Source: Euphorbia lathyris
Lineage: Eukaryota; Streptophyta; Magnoliopsida; Malpighiales; Euphorbiaceae
Length of the DNA: 64,000 bases
Direction: 5' to 3'
NCBI RefSeq assembly: GCF_963576675.1
Contig: NC_088917.1
Location: 16,334,001-16,398,000, forward strand
The position numbers were made by a program, and so were the translations under genes. The notes beneath the pieces are model-generated. The model had not been told where the DNA came from and made no database searches. It was given only the letters and a program-made list of their open reading frames with translations. Numbering within the stretch: the first letter of the stretch is position 1; each line of letters starts with the position of its first letter. Below are positions 35,364-46,900 of the stretch, piece by piece.

Positions 35364-38345
35364 ATACCTCCCCCTTGAGAACATTCTTGTCCCCAAGAAT
35401 GATAAAATTCTGGAAACTGTTGACTGATAGTGAGTTCATCCTCCCAAGTAGCATCCACAGCAGAATAACCAATCCATAGAATAAGCAATTGTTTGACAGC
35501 AGTGTCACCAATGAGGGCAGTGCGGGTGTTTAACACTTTTTTGGGAAGGATAACCCATTCAGCATCTATGATGGGTGGTAGGGTAGTAAGGGTAGGAATA
35601 GTAGGTGAAATGTGTTTCTTAAGGAGAGAAACATGGAACACAGGGTGTATTTTGCAATTGGGAGGGAGTTGCAGCTTGTAAGCAACCTGACCAATGCGTT
35701 CTTCTACAAGAAAGGGGCCATAGTATTTAGCTGAGAGTTTGAGAGAGGCGCGAAGAGCCACTGTGGTTTGCCTGTAGGGCTATAATTTAAGATAGACCAT
35801 ATCTCCCACCTGAAAGGTTCTGTCAGACCTTTTTCTGTCAGCTATTTGTTTCATGCGGTTCTGAGAAGATGCCAAACAATCGCGAAGATAGGAACTCATG
35901 TGCTCGCGCTGACTTAAGAAGTCTTCCACTGCAGCTACAGAAGTAGCAATATGAGGTACCACAGGTAGTTGAGGAGGAGTACCATAAAGAGCTTGATGAG
36001 GGCTCATCTTAAGGACACTATGATAACTAGTGTTGTACCAATACTCAGCTAAGCATAACCATGCAGACCACTTCTTAGGAGTTATAAAACACATGCTGCG
36101 CAAATAATTTTCCAGGCACTGATTAAGTCGCTCAGTCTGACCATCTTTCTGAGGATGATAAGCACTGCTAAATTGCAGTTTGGTGCCTAATAACTTCATA
36201 AGCTCCTTCCAAAATGCCCCAGTAAATATCTTGTCTCTGTTAGAAGTAATAGTTCTTGGCATTCCATGATGCTTGAACAAATTATCTAAAAAAACCTTAG
36301 CCACCACCGTTGCATTAAAAGGATGAGATAAAGGAATAAAATGGCCCACCTTAGTGAATCTGTCTACCACCACTAGGATAGTGTCAAACCCACTGGACTT
36401 GGGTAATTTTTTAATGAAATCCAGGGATATGTCCTGCCAAGCGCCTTGAGGAATGGGGAGGGGCTGAAGTAGGCCAGGATAAGCTGAGCGATCAGCCTTG
36501 CATCTAAGGAAAACTTCACAAGCAGATATCCATTTAGTGACATCTTCAATCATCTTGGGCCAATAGAAAGTGTATTGTAAGCGAGTCAAAGTGGCCTTAA
36601 CTCCTGAATGACCCCCAATGGAAGAATTGTGACAAGTTTGTAGTACCCTGCTCTTGAGGTCAGTATTGCTGCCAATGTATATTCTCTGCTTGTATCTGAT
36701 AACGCCTTGCTGCAGAGTATAGTTAGGATCTTGCGTGGGTTGAATCATAAGCTGCTGTAACAGCTTGGTTGCAGCACTGTCACCAGCATAAGAGGCCTGA
36801 ATTTCCTCTAGCCAAGTAGGCACAACTACCGAAATAGCTAAAAGAGAGCCAGCATCCTCCGTTTGCCTAGATAGAGCATCCGCAACTCTATTTTCAGTTC
36901 CCTTCTTGTATTGAATGGTATACTCTAAGCCCAACAACTTAGAGATGCCCTTATGTTGTAAGTATGTATGAAGTTTTTGCTCAAGTAAGTGTTTAATACT
37001 CTCATGATCTGTTTTAATAACAAATGGAGAATTCTCTAAATAATGCCTCCATGTGGAGCAGGCATGAAGGATTGCTAACACTTCCCTCTCATAAGCTGAC
37101 AAGGCTTGATTTCTAGGGCTCAGACTTTTAGAAAGAAAACATATAGGCTTACCATGTTGCATCAATACTGCTCCTATTCCAGTTCCACTTGCATCACACT
37201 CTAGAACAAAGGGTTGTTGGAAATCTGGTAGAGCCAAAACAGGTGCCTCAGTCATCATTTTCTTCAATGCTTGAAAAGCCAATGTGGCTGAGTCATTCCA
37301 ATTAAATTGATCCTTCTTGAGCAAGTCAGTGAGAGGTTTACAGATTTGTCCATAACCCTTGATGAACCGTCTGTAACAGCCTGTTAACCCCAAGAATCCT
37401 CTAAGTCCCTTGAGAGTAGTAGGCAAAGGCCAGTCAGTCATAGCGGATATCTTAGCCGGGTCAGTATCAACACCCTCTGCCGAGATTATGTGACCCAAAT
37501 AGGAGACAGAGGAAACAACAATCTCACATTTTGATCCTTTAGCATAGAGTTGATGATCCTCTAGAATTTGAAAAACCTGAGCTAAGTGGTCTTGATGAGC
37601 TTCCTCACTAGGGCTGTAGATTAAAATATCATCAAAAAACACAAGTACAAACTTCCTCAAGTAAGGCTGAAATATTGTATTCATAAGAGACTGAAATGTA
37701 GCTGGCGCATTAGTTAACCCAAATGGCATAACCCGGAACTCATAATGCCCAGAGTGAGTTTTGAATGTAGTTTTTTGAACATCTTCAAGTCTCATTCGAA
37801 TCTAATGGTAACCAGACCTCAGATCCAACTTAGTAAACACCTTAGCCCCTTTTAACTCATCTATCAGCTCTTGTATAATAGGAATTGGAAACTTATCCTT
37901 CACTGTAGCTTTATTAAGTTCTCTATAGTCAATGCAGAACCTCCAAGTACCTTCTTTCTTTTTAACTAAAAGGACTGGAGAGGCATAAGGGCTCTGGCTG
38001 GGTTGAATAACACCACTTGTCAACATTTCTGCAATCTGCTTCTCAATCTCATTGTTTTGATGGTATGAATATCGAAAAGGGTCTTACATTGATAGGCTCA
38101 GTTTGTGGTTTAAGGGGTATATGATGGTCATGAGTTCTGACAGGAGGTAAAGTAGTAGGGGGATGGAACAAATGTTGGTACTGGTTAAGCAGGGGTAAGT
38201 AATCGGCTGGTGCTTTAGGTAGGTGTTTGGTTTCTGAATTTTCTGATTCAGGGGTAATAATATTCATGGTAATGAGGAACAGGGTGGATGAAATGCCCTT
38301 CCAACCCTTAGTGAGCATTTTATTCATAGACTTAAGAGACATCAT
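35327..38345 (-). pseudogene. Ty3 pol (RT, RNase H, integrase, chromodomain), broken
   Basis: RT motifs present: [10 protein letters not shown] (motif A), MPFGLTNAPATFQ and FFDDILIYS. RNase H: ECDASGTG, YEREVLA, TDHESIKHL, VADALSR. Integrase: HHCC zinc finger (CHNSSIGGH ... CEVF), where Phe replaces the usual second Cys. The second catalytic Asp reads Asn in TSNRDKIF; the Glu in DGQTERL is kept. The tail VDATWEDELTISQQFPEF is chromodomain-like. Lesions: a frameshift near 38075, TAG at 37802-37804 after GYH and TAG at 35777-35779 after YLKL (both probably CAG to TAG). Confidence 0.9.
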
Positions 38346-39753
38346 CTTAAGAGACGCTTCAGCCCTTTCAATTCAATCTCCTTCTTACCTTGGTGAACTA
38401 GCAATCGATTGTTATCAAAATCAAAGGTAACTGGTGTATGCCTACGCATCCAGTCAGAACCAAGTAATATATCATAATCTCCCAATTCAATAACTCGAAA
38501 ATTAAAAGTAAACCTGTTGTGATTCACAGTCCAGCTGCAACCTTGACATTTAAAGTTAACTGTCAGTTGTCTGCCATCTGCAACTGTCACAGCTACAGGA
38601 TTCACTTCCATCAATGGTAATTTCAGCTCTTGAGCCACCTTTCTGTCCACAAAACTGTGAGTGCTGCCACTGTCAATCAATATCATGATTGGCTTCTTCT
38701 GTAAGGTGCCCTTGAGTTTTAAGGTGCCACTGGTCATACCCCCATCCAATGCATTAATAGACACAGTGATCTGTTGCCCTTCCTCTATCATGTCCTCCTT
38801 GTGAATTTCATCACCAGGAGCTTCAGTTGGATCCATTTCCTGCATTTCATCTTCCTCTTCACCAGTAATTTCATTAAGCTTCTTATTAGTGCATTTGTGA
38901 CCTGGAAAATATTTATCTCCACACGTCCAACATATTCCAGGTGTGCGTTTAATGGTTGATTGGATATTATTTGGTGGATTTGTTCTAGTTTCAGTAGGTT
39001 TAGGTGTTTGGGATGGGTTGGAATAAGGTTTGGTGTTGGAGGAATTCGAATTGGTATAGTTTTTGGGAGGATAGGGCGATTTGAAAGTTGATTTTGATTT
39101 AACTACCTCCATCACATTGTTCAGATGTATTTCCTGATACTTAGCATGCTTAATGGCTGAATACAGGGTAGCAGGTTCAGAAGGTCTAACAGCTGAGCGA
39201 ATTTCAGTCCAGCTAGCACCACCTTCCTCTCTTCTGCAACTTCAAAAATCTCAAAATACTTGAGACACTTGCTTAACCATAGATCGACTTCGTTTCCATC
39301 AAATGCAGGCAGATCGCATCGAGGAAGAAGCTTGTTAAGGACGGATGGTTTCTCAATGTGAGAAGATTCGCCGGTCAGCAGAACAGGAGTACTACCGAGA
39401 ATTCCCTTGCCGGAATGTTGGCTATAAGCCAGAGGAACAGAGCGGGACGGCGAGATGGTGTTTTTCGGTAATGGACCAGTCTGGATAAGCTTTACTAAGG
39501 TCGATATAGTATTATGGAGCTTCTCCTCCATCGCTCGGTGGGAATCACCTTGATCTCGCCGGATCTGAGCTTGCTCTGTTAAGAGCTGGGCTATAATCTT
39601 CTGTTGATCATCCTGTTTAGCGCCGATCTTCTCTAATTTCTCAGCCGTCCTCTCATCGCGATTATTAATCAAATCGGTGAGCTCCTTAAGCCGATTTTCT
39701 AGATCCATGAGTTTTGTAGTAGCTCGAGTGAATTTTGGTTGTTGCTTTACCAT
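38342..39753 (-). pseudogene. Ty3 gag and protease, broken
   Basis: The N-terminal frame (39753-39121) has a coiled-coil-like start and the capsid start LPRCDLPAFDGNEVDLWL. It then jumps frame near 39220, apparently with loss of most of the central capsid domain. The next frame (39115-38342) has a zinc knuckle variant CWTCGDKYFPGHKC, an acidic stretch, and the protease motif LIDSGSTHSF followed by GDYDILLGSDWM. Confidence 0.85.
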
Positions 39754-39790
39754 AAAAGTTCAGCCGGAGAACCGAGATCTCTGATACCAA

Positions 39791-40097
39791 TGTTACAACT
39801 ATGAATTTCTGGTAATTGATAGAAGTTAGGGAAGAAGAGATAGAGAGATTAGGAAGAAGAAGAAGAAATGTTAGGAAGAAAGTAGAGATTAATATTCTTC
39901 ATTCATAACTTCCCATGAAGAAAGCATGATCTTATATACAGCTTTCCAAGCTGAGATCATGAGTATTACAACAGAATTGCCAGCTGGCCACTTACAGAAA
40001 AGACAAAATAACAAATATCAGAATGCCTTGACAAGTAGTAATAAAAGAAATAATAACAATTCAGTCCTTGGACTTCCTTTTCCTAGCATATGTAACA
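39791..40097 (-). repeat. Ty3 element 5' LTR
   Basis: Sense is -. It should carry the promoter; TATA-like sequence would be tatataag on the - strand near the middle. Confidence 0.95.
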
Positions 40098-40880
40098 GAA
40101 AGGCGGGATTCTTTGCCAAATGAATGGCACTCTGTACAGAATAGGATCCTCCTGCTCCTTTCCCAACTCACGCAAGAAATTCTGCAACCATACAATCTCC
40201 TTACTAGCCTCAGTCACTGCAACGTACTCAACTTCTGCAGTAGACAAAGCCACCACCTTCTGCAGCTTTGAAGCCCAAGAGACAGCAGTACCACCCAATG
40301 TGAAGACATATCCACTTGTACTTCTTCTCTTGTCAAGGTCACTAGATGCCAAATCTGCATCCACATATCCTGTCAACATAACTTTCTTGCCCTCAAAACA
40401 TAGGGCTTGTTCAGTGGTTCCCTTCAGGTATCTCAAAATCCACTTTACTGCTTCCCAATGCTTCTTACCAGGGTCTCCCATGAAACGACTAACAACTCCC
40501 ACAACATGTGCAATATCCGGCCTTGTGCACACCATTGCATACATCAAGCTGCCAATTGCTGAGGCATACAGAGTTCTCTCCATCTGGACTCGCTCTTCTC
40601 TGCTCTTGGATGAGTCATGTTTAGATAGCTTGAAATGGCTACCCAAAGGAACCGTAGCTGGCTTGGCATCTTGCATGCCGAATCTAATCAAGACCTTCTT
40701 GATATACTCAGCTTGTGAGAGATACAACTTTCCAGCCTTCCTATCTCTTTCAATCCTCATGCCCAGAATCTGCTTAGTTTCTCCGAGATCTTTCATAGCA
40801 AACCGCTTAGATAACACTTCTTCAGTTTTCTCACTTCTCGAGCACTTGACCCTGCAATCAGCATATCATCAACATATAAT
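40098..40880 (-). pseudogene. copia 3 RT C-terminus and RNase H
   Basis: YVDDMLIAGSS is followed by FAMKDLGETKQILGMRI, RTLYASAIGSLMYAM, RPDIAHVVG and KHWEAVKWILRYLKGT. RNase H follows with YVDADLASSDLDKRRSTSGY and ALSTAEVEYVAV. A one-base frameshift lies near 40815. The open frame runs to the Ty3 insertion. This is a Tork-like domain set by general resemblance. Confidence 0.85.
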
Positions 40881-40995
40881 AGTAAAATTAGTAAATCATC
40901 CACATATATCAAGCAATACACATGCACATCCACTTTGATAAAAAAAATATGTAACTAACTACCTGTTTTGAAACCCAGCGGACCAAATGTGTAAT
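40881..40995 (-). pseudogene. second copia RT fragment fused at YVDD
   Basis: On the - strand it gives KVDVHV..LIYVDDLLI and then continues directly into the YVDD box of copia 3. It matches the block D copia fragment (32770-32870), so it belongs to that other family. Confidence 0.75.
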
Positions 40996-41069
40996 GGAGG
41001 TGTATTGTTTAAGAACATATAAAGATTTTCTTTATTTACAAACAGTTTGAAGCCGAGCCGGATCAATAA

Positions 41070-41240
41070 AACTAGGTCAATTGCAACAAACATTTGGAGC
41101 ATCCCAATTGATCTTGGGTCAATTGTGACGCACGTTTAAAACGCCTTCGGAGCAACTGCGACGAGTGCACTAGCGACCTGCAAAACACGTCGATAACGTC
41201 ACTAAAAGCGCGTCACTAATGCTTTTTTTTTGCACTAGTG
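41070..41240 (+). mobile_element. CACTA-type right end, block E
   Basis: Ends CACTAGTG at 41233-41240; closely matches block D. Confidence 0.6.
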
Positions 41241-42169
41241 GTAGTATCTTTCCAATGCTAACAATTTTTTTTTTGCTTTCAATTCTTAGATGGCTTAGCG
41301 ATGTTATTGCTAAGAATTTGCATCCTAACTAGGATTATCTGTTATAAAAAAATTAATGAGGTCTATAAAAAAAAGTTAAATACGTACAATTTTTTTTTAA
41401 GTAATCAGGAGAATTATATGTTTTTTTTTTCAAAGCATTATCTACAATATGATAATATTATACAATTAAAAAGATGTTTTTCACCATAGGAAACATAATT
41501 TTATTTATTGTTTATAAAAGCTCAAAATATTTTTTTTTGCTGAAAATTACTTTGTATTAAAAATAAAAAAAAATTAAAATTACAACAAGAGAAACCAGCT
41601 TTTGATCGAGTTTTCCATCCTTTACTATTGGAAGAATAACTTCTAGAGGGCTATTGATGGTGACCATAACTAGTCCAAGTCATGTGCACTCCGAAGCGAT
41701 GTGAAGTCATTTATGAGGACTTTAGATTCCTCATGGACTTGTGTCACAATTACATCCGGGCATTTCTGGATCTTCAATTCGCACTAAAGCATTGTTCTCT
41801 CATACTCATATCCGCCAAAATAAAAAGTTAGAACAAATAACATAGCTATACAATTATTTATGGTGTAAAAATGGATAAAGGACTAAACTGAATAAACTTA
41901 AAAAGTTTATTTAGGGACCTAATTGAAAAAGAGAGGAGAATTTTAAATTAAGGATCAAAATGAATAAAATATAAAGTTTCAAAATAGGGACTAGAATGGA
42001 TAAAATGAAAAGTTCCAAATTATGGACTAAAATAAATAAAACAAAAAGTATTAAATTAATTATTAAAGGGAACAAAAATAAAGCTTATTAAATCAAAGAT
42101 TAAAGTGAATAAAAATGCTGTTATTGAATTTTTTGCAGCTATTTACACTAGGGGAATGATCATGAGAAC
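41241..42169. other. noncoding block E
   Basis: Matches 33201-34120, including the LTR-element noncoding block from about 41745. No gene. Confidence 0.5.
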
Positions 42170-42610
42170 AACAATAACAAGGAAGATATATTCTGTACTC
42201 ACTGCAAAAAGTCTGGCCATCTTAAAAAACCAAATTACAAAAAAGAAGTTTAGTGATAGTTTTAAAGAATGTTTTCTGTGCAACATCCTTTAAGTACAAC
42301 CTTGGTTCAATGGGACAGTTTTTATCCCATATGGGATATGTTCTAACTATTGTGGATGACTACTGAATGTTACATAAATTTAGTTCGAAATCAACACAGT
42401 ATAAACTTCCAGCTGAATTTGAATTCAAAACGCAAGCCGAACCGAAGAGACTGGCTGATTTGATCAAGTGAAAAATATAAGAACTCATAATGGCACAAAA
42501 TTCACCAACAATGCTTGTCAAACTGTGTTGTCTTCTTTTGTCATACAAAATCAAACATTATGTACTTACACATCTCAATAAAATGGAATTATTGAAGTCA
42601 GAAGGTCATT
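42170..42610 (+). pseudogene. copia gag knuckle and integrase relic
   Basis: The sequence CTHCKKSGHLKKPN is a zinc knuckle with its last Cys lost. It is followed after a deletion by integrase pieces: LTIVDDY (near 42345), TIRSDNG-like NIRTHNGTKFTNN (42480-42520) and YTSQ-stop-NGII (42565-42590). The second catalytic Asp is replaced by His in THNGT. Confidence 0.7.
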
Positions 42611-42707
42611 AATAATTTCTTTGGCCTCATAGGCCCTTTGAAATCAAAATTTTTAATTTTTTTTACTTGTCCAACCCTTCCTAAATCCAAATATTTTTTA
42701 CATGTTA

Positions 42708-42874
42708 GGTAGACCTGACAATTATCGTGTTTCGTGTCAAAATCGTGTTATCTCATATTTATGTTCCATATGGTTTTATCTGTTATAAATGCTAGAAAAA
42801 TGATTTTTGTGTCAATCGTGTCGTGTCAGTCGGGTTGGCTCTGTAATCGTGTTTTCGTGTCAGAAATTGCCACC
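42708..42874. mobile_element. PIF/Harbinger-like MITE (167 bp)
   Basis: It sits between tta (42705-42707) and tta (42875-42877). The ends are GGTAGACCTGACAATT and, reversed, GGTGGCAATTTCTGACACG, an imperfect inverted repeat with tcgtgt words inside. Block D at about 34345 is the empty site (acatgataggactatt). Confidence 0.6.
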
Positions 42875-42989
42875 TTAGGACTATTAAACAAAATCTATCT
42901 TAATCTTAAGAAATTGTATATTAATACTTAAAAATTGGTTCTTGACCATTCAAATTATAACATGCATATATACAAAAAAAATTGAGCAA

Positions 42990-43070
42990 ATTCCATTTAA
43001 CAAATTTTTTTTTGGAAGGCAGGTGTAAAATCGACCCCCCAACTGAGTAATCCTGTATTCGCCACTACTC
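42990..43070. repeat. hAT-like MITE terminus relic
   Basis: The sequence gacccccc ... tgtattcgccact resembles the right end of the element at 11131. The left end is not seen. Confidence 0.35.
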
Positions 43071-43080
43071 TTTATCATGT

Positions 43081-43984
43081 ACTAAACAATAAAACATTTA
43101 AAAAGCCCCTCAATGGCCTATTTAGTTCATATGTTACTGTTTATTATTTACTGTTTATTTAACTCAACTGGGTTTTACACTAAATTTTTTTATCCAGGCC
43201 CAATCCAACCCGCATCTTTTAAAAATTGGGCTTGGGCCGGATTTAGCCCGAGTAGAAAACCTAAATCCCAGGCACACCTCGACCTGCCCAAAAAAATTCT
43301 TAAATTATAATTTATTATAAAATCTAATGGTGAATTACATCTTAATATATAAAATCCTCACAATTTCTATAAAGTTATATAACTATATAATTTTTACCAA
43401 AAAAAATATATATATGACTATATAATAAAATTATAAGGTCAGTCCACAAAAAATCTACAAAATAGAATTCACAAAAATGTAAAACTGAAATTTCTATTTA
43501 TTTTTTAATGGTATAATGGTGTATAAATTATTAATGGTATATAAGTTATTAATGTTAGAAAATGGCTTTGGTGTGTTGAATAAAAATGGCTGTGGGGTAT
43601 ATTTGTCTTTAACCACTTTGCTCTCAAGAGCACTTTTACAATCTCACATGGGAAACTTATAACCCTTTGAGTGAGTATATATAGAATTGGGCTTTAGAAG
43701 CCTTTAAATTGTGTTAAGTGGTTTTTAGCAAATATACCACACGCGCGTGCTCGCTCCTTCGTTGAAGGGGCTACTTGAACATTTTGTACAAGTTGATGGG
43801 GCTATCAAGACATTTTAAAACATCATGGAGTCAATTAAGATTTTTGGACAAGTTCAGGGGGCAAATGATGTATTACGCCTTTTTTAAAAGCAATTGCATG
43901 ACTTATTATTTCACCATTTGGATAAGAGTACTGTATTTTATTTTATTTTTAGAAAAGAGCACTTTATTAAGATTAAACACCCAC
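43081..43984. other. noncoding, possible LTR remnant
   Basis: A stretch from about 43553 (tgttagaaaatggc) with TATA-like gagtatatatagaat near 43670 looks like the start of a copia LTR with no identifiable partner. A gggcttgggccgga motif lies near 43225. No gene. Confidence 0.35.
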
Positions 43985-44930
43985 ATCCTTACATAAAGCA
44001 CTTTCTAAGAAACTATGAACACACAAAGTAATAAAAGGAATAAGATTGGAATAAGAATGATGAGCTAACTCATGAGCAACTATATTCGTTAATTGAGGAA
44101 TAAACGTCACTGAACAAGTCGTGTATTTCTAAAGAAGTTTCTTGATCTCTTGAACTACTTCACCATACTCCGTAAGATCCTTGTGACTCGAATACTAACT
44201 ATTACCAACTCCTTTTGCGTAACTTCAAAATCGATATTGTTGTAGCCTAAGAAAGGCGTCTAAGGAATACCGTCTCGTAATGTCAATGCTTGACCCAGCT
44301 TGGGCGATATCAAGCCATTCGAGACCGAGTTATAACAAGCTATAAACAGGCCTCCATGATTACGTAGAACAACATGCATACTGAAACAAGAGGGGGTCGA
44401 AACAATAATTGCGTCTACATTGCATTTCAGCTGCTCTTCTACTCGGTTTCTCTAGAAATTCTGCCTTTGCTTATTGCCCTGATCCCTAGTCATCCTAGTA
44501 TCAATATTGGTCATCTGCCCTTGCCGCCAATTATGTGAAAACCACATTGAACTTTTTCCGCCGTTGTTGGTATTCCGCCATGACTTGGACACCATGAAAT
44601 CGACCAAAGCTGGGCATTCCTCCGTGTACAGATAGACAAGAGAACCACCGCCAAAAGACAATTTTCTGCTTAACACATATCACTAAACCAATCTTTGACC
44701 TGCTTCCATTCTACTCCAGGAGTTGGTGATTGAACTATTGCCCAACATTCCCCAAAGAGATGTCAGTCGTGTTCAACGTGGTTCATACAAAGAAAACACT
44801 CAATTAGAACACTAACATGCTACCGAATGAGGCGAATTCTTGTAGGCAATTTAGTAGCAAATCTCCAAAGGAAAAACTACAATTTAGGGGGAAGAACTTC
44901 CATAGATTTATCCATCATTTTCTCCTTGGC
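43985..44930 (-). pseudogene. LINE fragment: zinc-binding and RNase H region
   Basis: On the - strand the upstream part gives LPTRIRLIR, CFLCMNHVEHD and HLFGECWAI, the layout of the zf-RVT domain at the end of plant LINE reverse transcriptase. Further down is an RNase H domain: KCNVDAIIVS, SMHVVLRNHGG, LTLRDGIP. Stops and frameshifts are numerous. The RT proper is missing. Confidence 0.75.
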
Positions 44931-45890
44931 ACCATGCTATGAGCAGACTCAATAATCTGATACCTAGCTTTTAACGAGTACAAATTGTCCTTTGAGAAAT
45001 GTCAGACGAAAAAGTCATCTTTATCTGAGAAAGATACCACCATTTATTCCAAATGATATTGACCTCTCAACGATTAAATATCTATTCCTAAAGTATTAGA
45101 ACAATTTTAATTTTTTATCTCCAATTTTACCCTAATGTTTTCATCATTTTAACAACTATTGACACAAATTACCTACTAAGCTTAATTTGCTATGTAATTT
45201 TTAATCCAACTTCCTAATAAAATTGATAAAATTGAGTAGGAAAAAACAATGAGAGTAAACTTATAAAATAAGAGTGAATATGAATTTTAGTTTCATTCAC
45301 GCAATGCAAATGACTCTCTTTTCCAATGAATTGTTTGTCAGGAAAAGTGTCATTTGCATCACGCTTTTAAAGAGACCCACGCATATGTAATCATTTGCGT
45401 CCACTAAGGGCTTTTACTTGAATTACTTACTTGATCTTCAGTATATACAGGGGCAATCCCGACACGTGCTTCATCATGAGTTACAAAATATCCTACTTTG
45501 ATATAATATTGGAAACCCGAGACTTCCTTCTATTTTGTAACTGTATAAATTGTATATATAAATACATCAAAGGCGTTGTTCATTTTGGAATCTCATACAA
45601 ATTAATGAAAGTTTTTGAACTAATTGGTTTTTCAAGGACAGATTCAAAAGATGACATGAAAAATACATCTAAAAATGGTCCAATGCCGAAAAATGAAACA
45701 TAACAAGATCAAATTTCATTTTGTTCGAGAACATGAAAATGAAGTTGAAGTTAAATAATTGTATTAAACAAATTGTAGAGATTATAACTTTGGTATAATA
45801 TTGGAAACCCAAGACTTGGCTTTATTTTGTGATTGTAACAAAAATGTGGTACATTGTATACTTGTATAGAGTAAAATTAAAAAGAAACAC
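44931..45890. other. noncoding, possible LINE upstream relic
   Basis: 44930-45060 may continue the LINE (IIWNKWWYLSQI on the - strand). From 45290 there are inverted tcatttgca/tgcaaatga words that could be a terminus of a DNA element. No gene can be supported. Confidence 0.35.
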
Positions 45891-46495
45891 CTAGCTAATT
45901 AGTGAAGTTAGACAAGGAACAATAGGTTGAACAGAATGAGAAGAACCATGGACATTTTGGCAATAAGCTTGAGTCTGAGAATTAGATGATGAAGAGGTTA
46001 TGTTAATGTCTTCCATTATGATATTATTAAAAATAAAATTAATCTTCTTTGCTAACTCTTTCTTTATATAAAAGAAATAGCGACATCTCACCGTAGGTGC
46101 TCCGTCGCAATTTGCATAACTCCCCTCAAATATAAAAATGGAAATCAATAACAGATATCAGAACTCAACTAACAAAAGTAAAGGAAATAGAATTTAGCAG
46201 GTAAAAGGAGAATATGATAATTGAATTAGAAGAAAAAGTAAGTATATAAAAGATTAGGAAATTTACAAAATTGTGGAGTTTTTGATTGGTCCACCAAACA
46301 CAACCTTGGCCGTCGATGGTTCCAGATCCGACGATGGAGAGATTAGCAACATCTGAGAAAGACAACCAGCCATCCAATGGACATTCTTTCCAATCATCTC
46401 TACTTGCGGGTGCAACTATTTTCCCCAATACCTGTCCACACCCAATACAACTAATTAACTACCATAAATTAATTGCTCAATATACATGTATTTTG

Positions 46496-46499
<4 letters not shown>

Positions 46500-46532
<33 letters not shown>
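46500..46532. repeat. (AT)n microsatellite
   Basis: About 15 AT units within polygalacturonase intron 2. Confidence 0.95.
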
Positions 46533-46535
<3 letters not shown>

Positions 46536-46740
46536 AGAAGGAATCAAGATGCATTTAATATTTTGTAACAAAAAAAAAGAAACATATAATTTTGATAATT
46601 TATTGTAGAAACAGCATGAGAATATGATGCGAACTCTATATGGTTGCATTTTAAGGAGTTGTTTGAGAAATAGACGAGGAACGAGTGATATGAGATATCA
46701 AAGCTCCTCTTTAGTTGGGAACAGTAAAATGACCACGTCT

Positions 46741-46900
46741 CACTACAAGAAAGATATTTTTTGTAGGGAAAATTTTCCTCATTAAAGATCAGTATTCGCC
46801 ACTACAGGCTTTAGTGGCGGGAATAAAATTCCCCACAAGTTCTCAATTCGCCACAAATGTGCATATTTTGTTGCAAAACACTTTTCCTGGTGTTTCACAC
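46741..46900 (+). mobile_element. CACTACAAG-type terminus in polygalacturonase intron
   Basis: Starts CACTACAAGAAAGATATTTT, followed by gccactacaggctttagtgg inverted words. No matching opposite end was found before exon 2, so it is a partial or heavily deleted element. Confidence 0.4.

Larger units (their letters stand above)
35057..40097 (-). mobile_element. complete Ty3 (chromovirus-like) retrotransposon
   Basis: Two 307 bp LTRs (35057-35363 and 39791-40097) differ at only two positions. They have tgttac/gtaaca ends and a perfect 5 bp target duplication GAAAG (35052-35056 and 40098-40102). A primer site TTGGTATCAGAGATC (- strand) adjoins the right LTR at 39776-39790, and a purine tract AAGGGGGAGGTAT adjoins the left LTR. 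It was inserted in the RNase H region of copia 3. Domain order is gag, protease, RT, RNase H, integrase, then a chromodomain-like tail. Confidence 0.95.
34547..40880 (-). mobile_element. copia retrotransposon 3, 3' half, split by Ty3 element
   Basis: It reads on the - strand: RT C-terminus and RNase H (40098-40880), a Ty3 insertion (35057-40097), the RNase H tail (34876-35056), the polypurine tract and the 3' LTR. The two coding parts meet exactly when the Ty3 element and one GAAAG duplication are removed, and I saw no stop within them. The 5' half is missing: at 40880 it is joined to another copia's RT. Confidence 0.85.
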
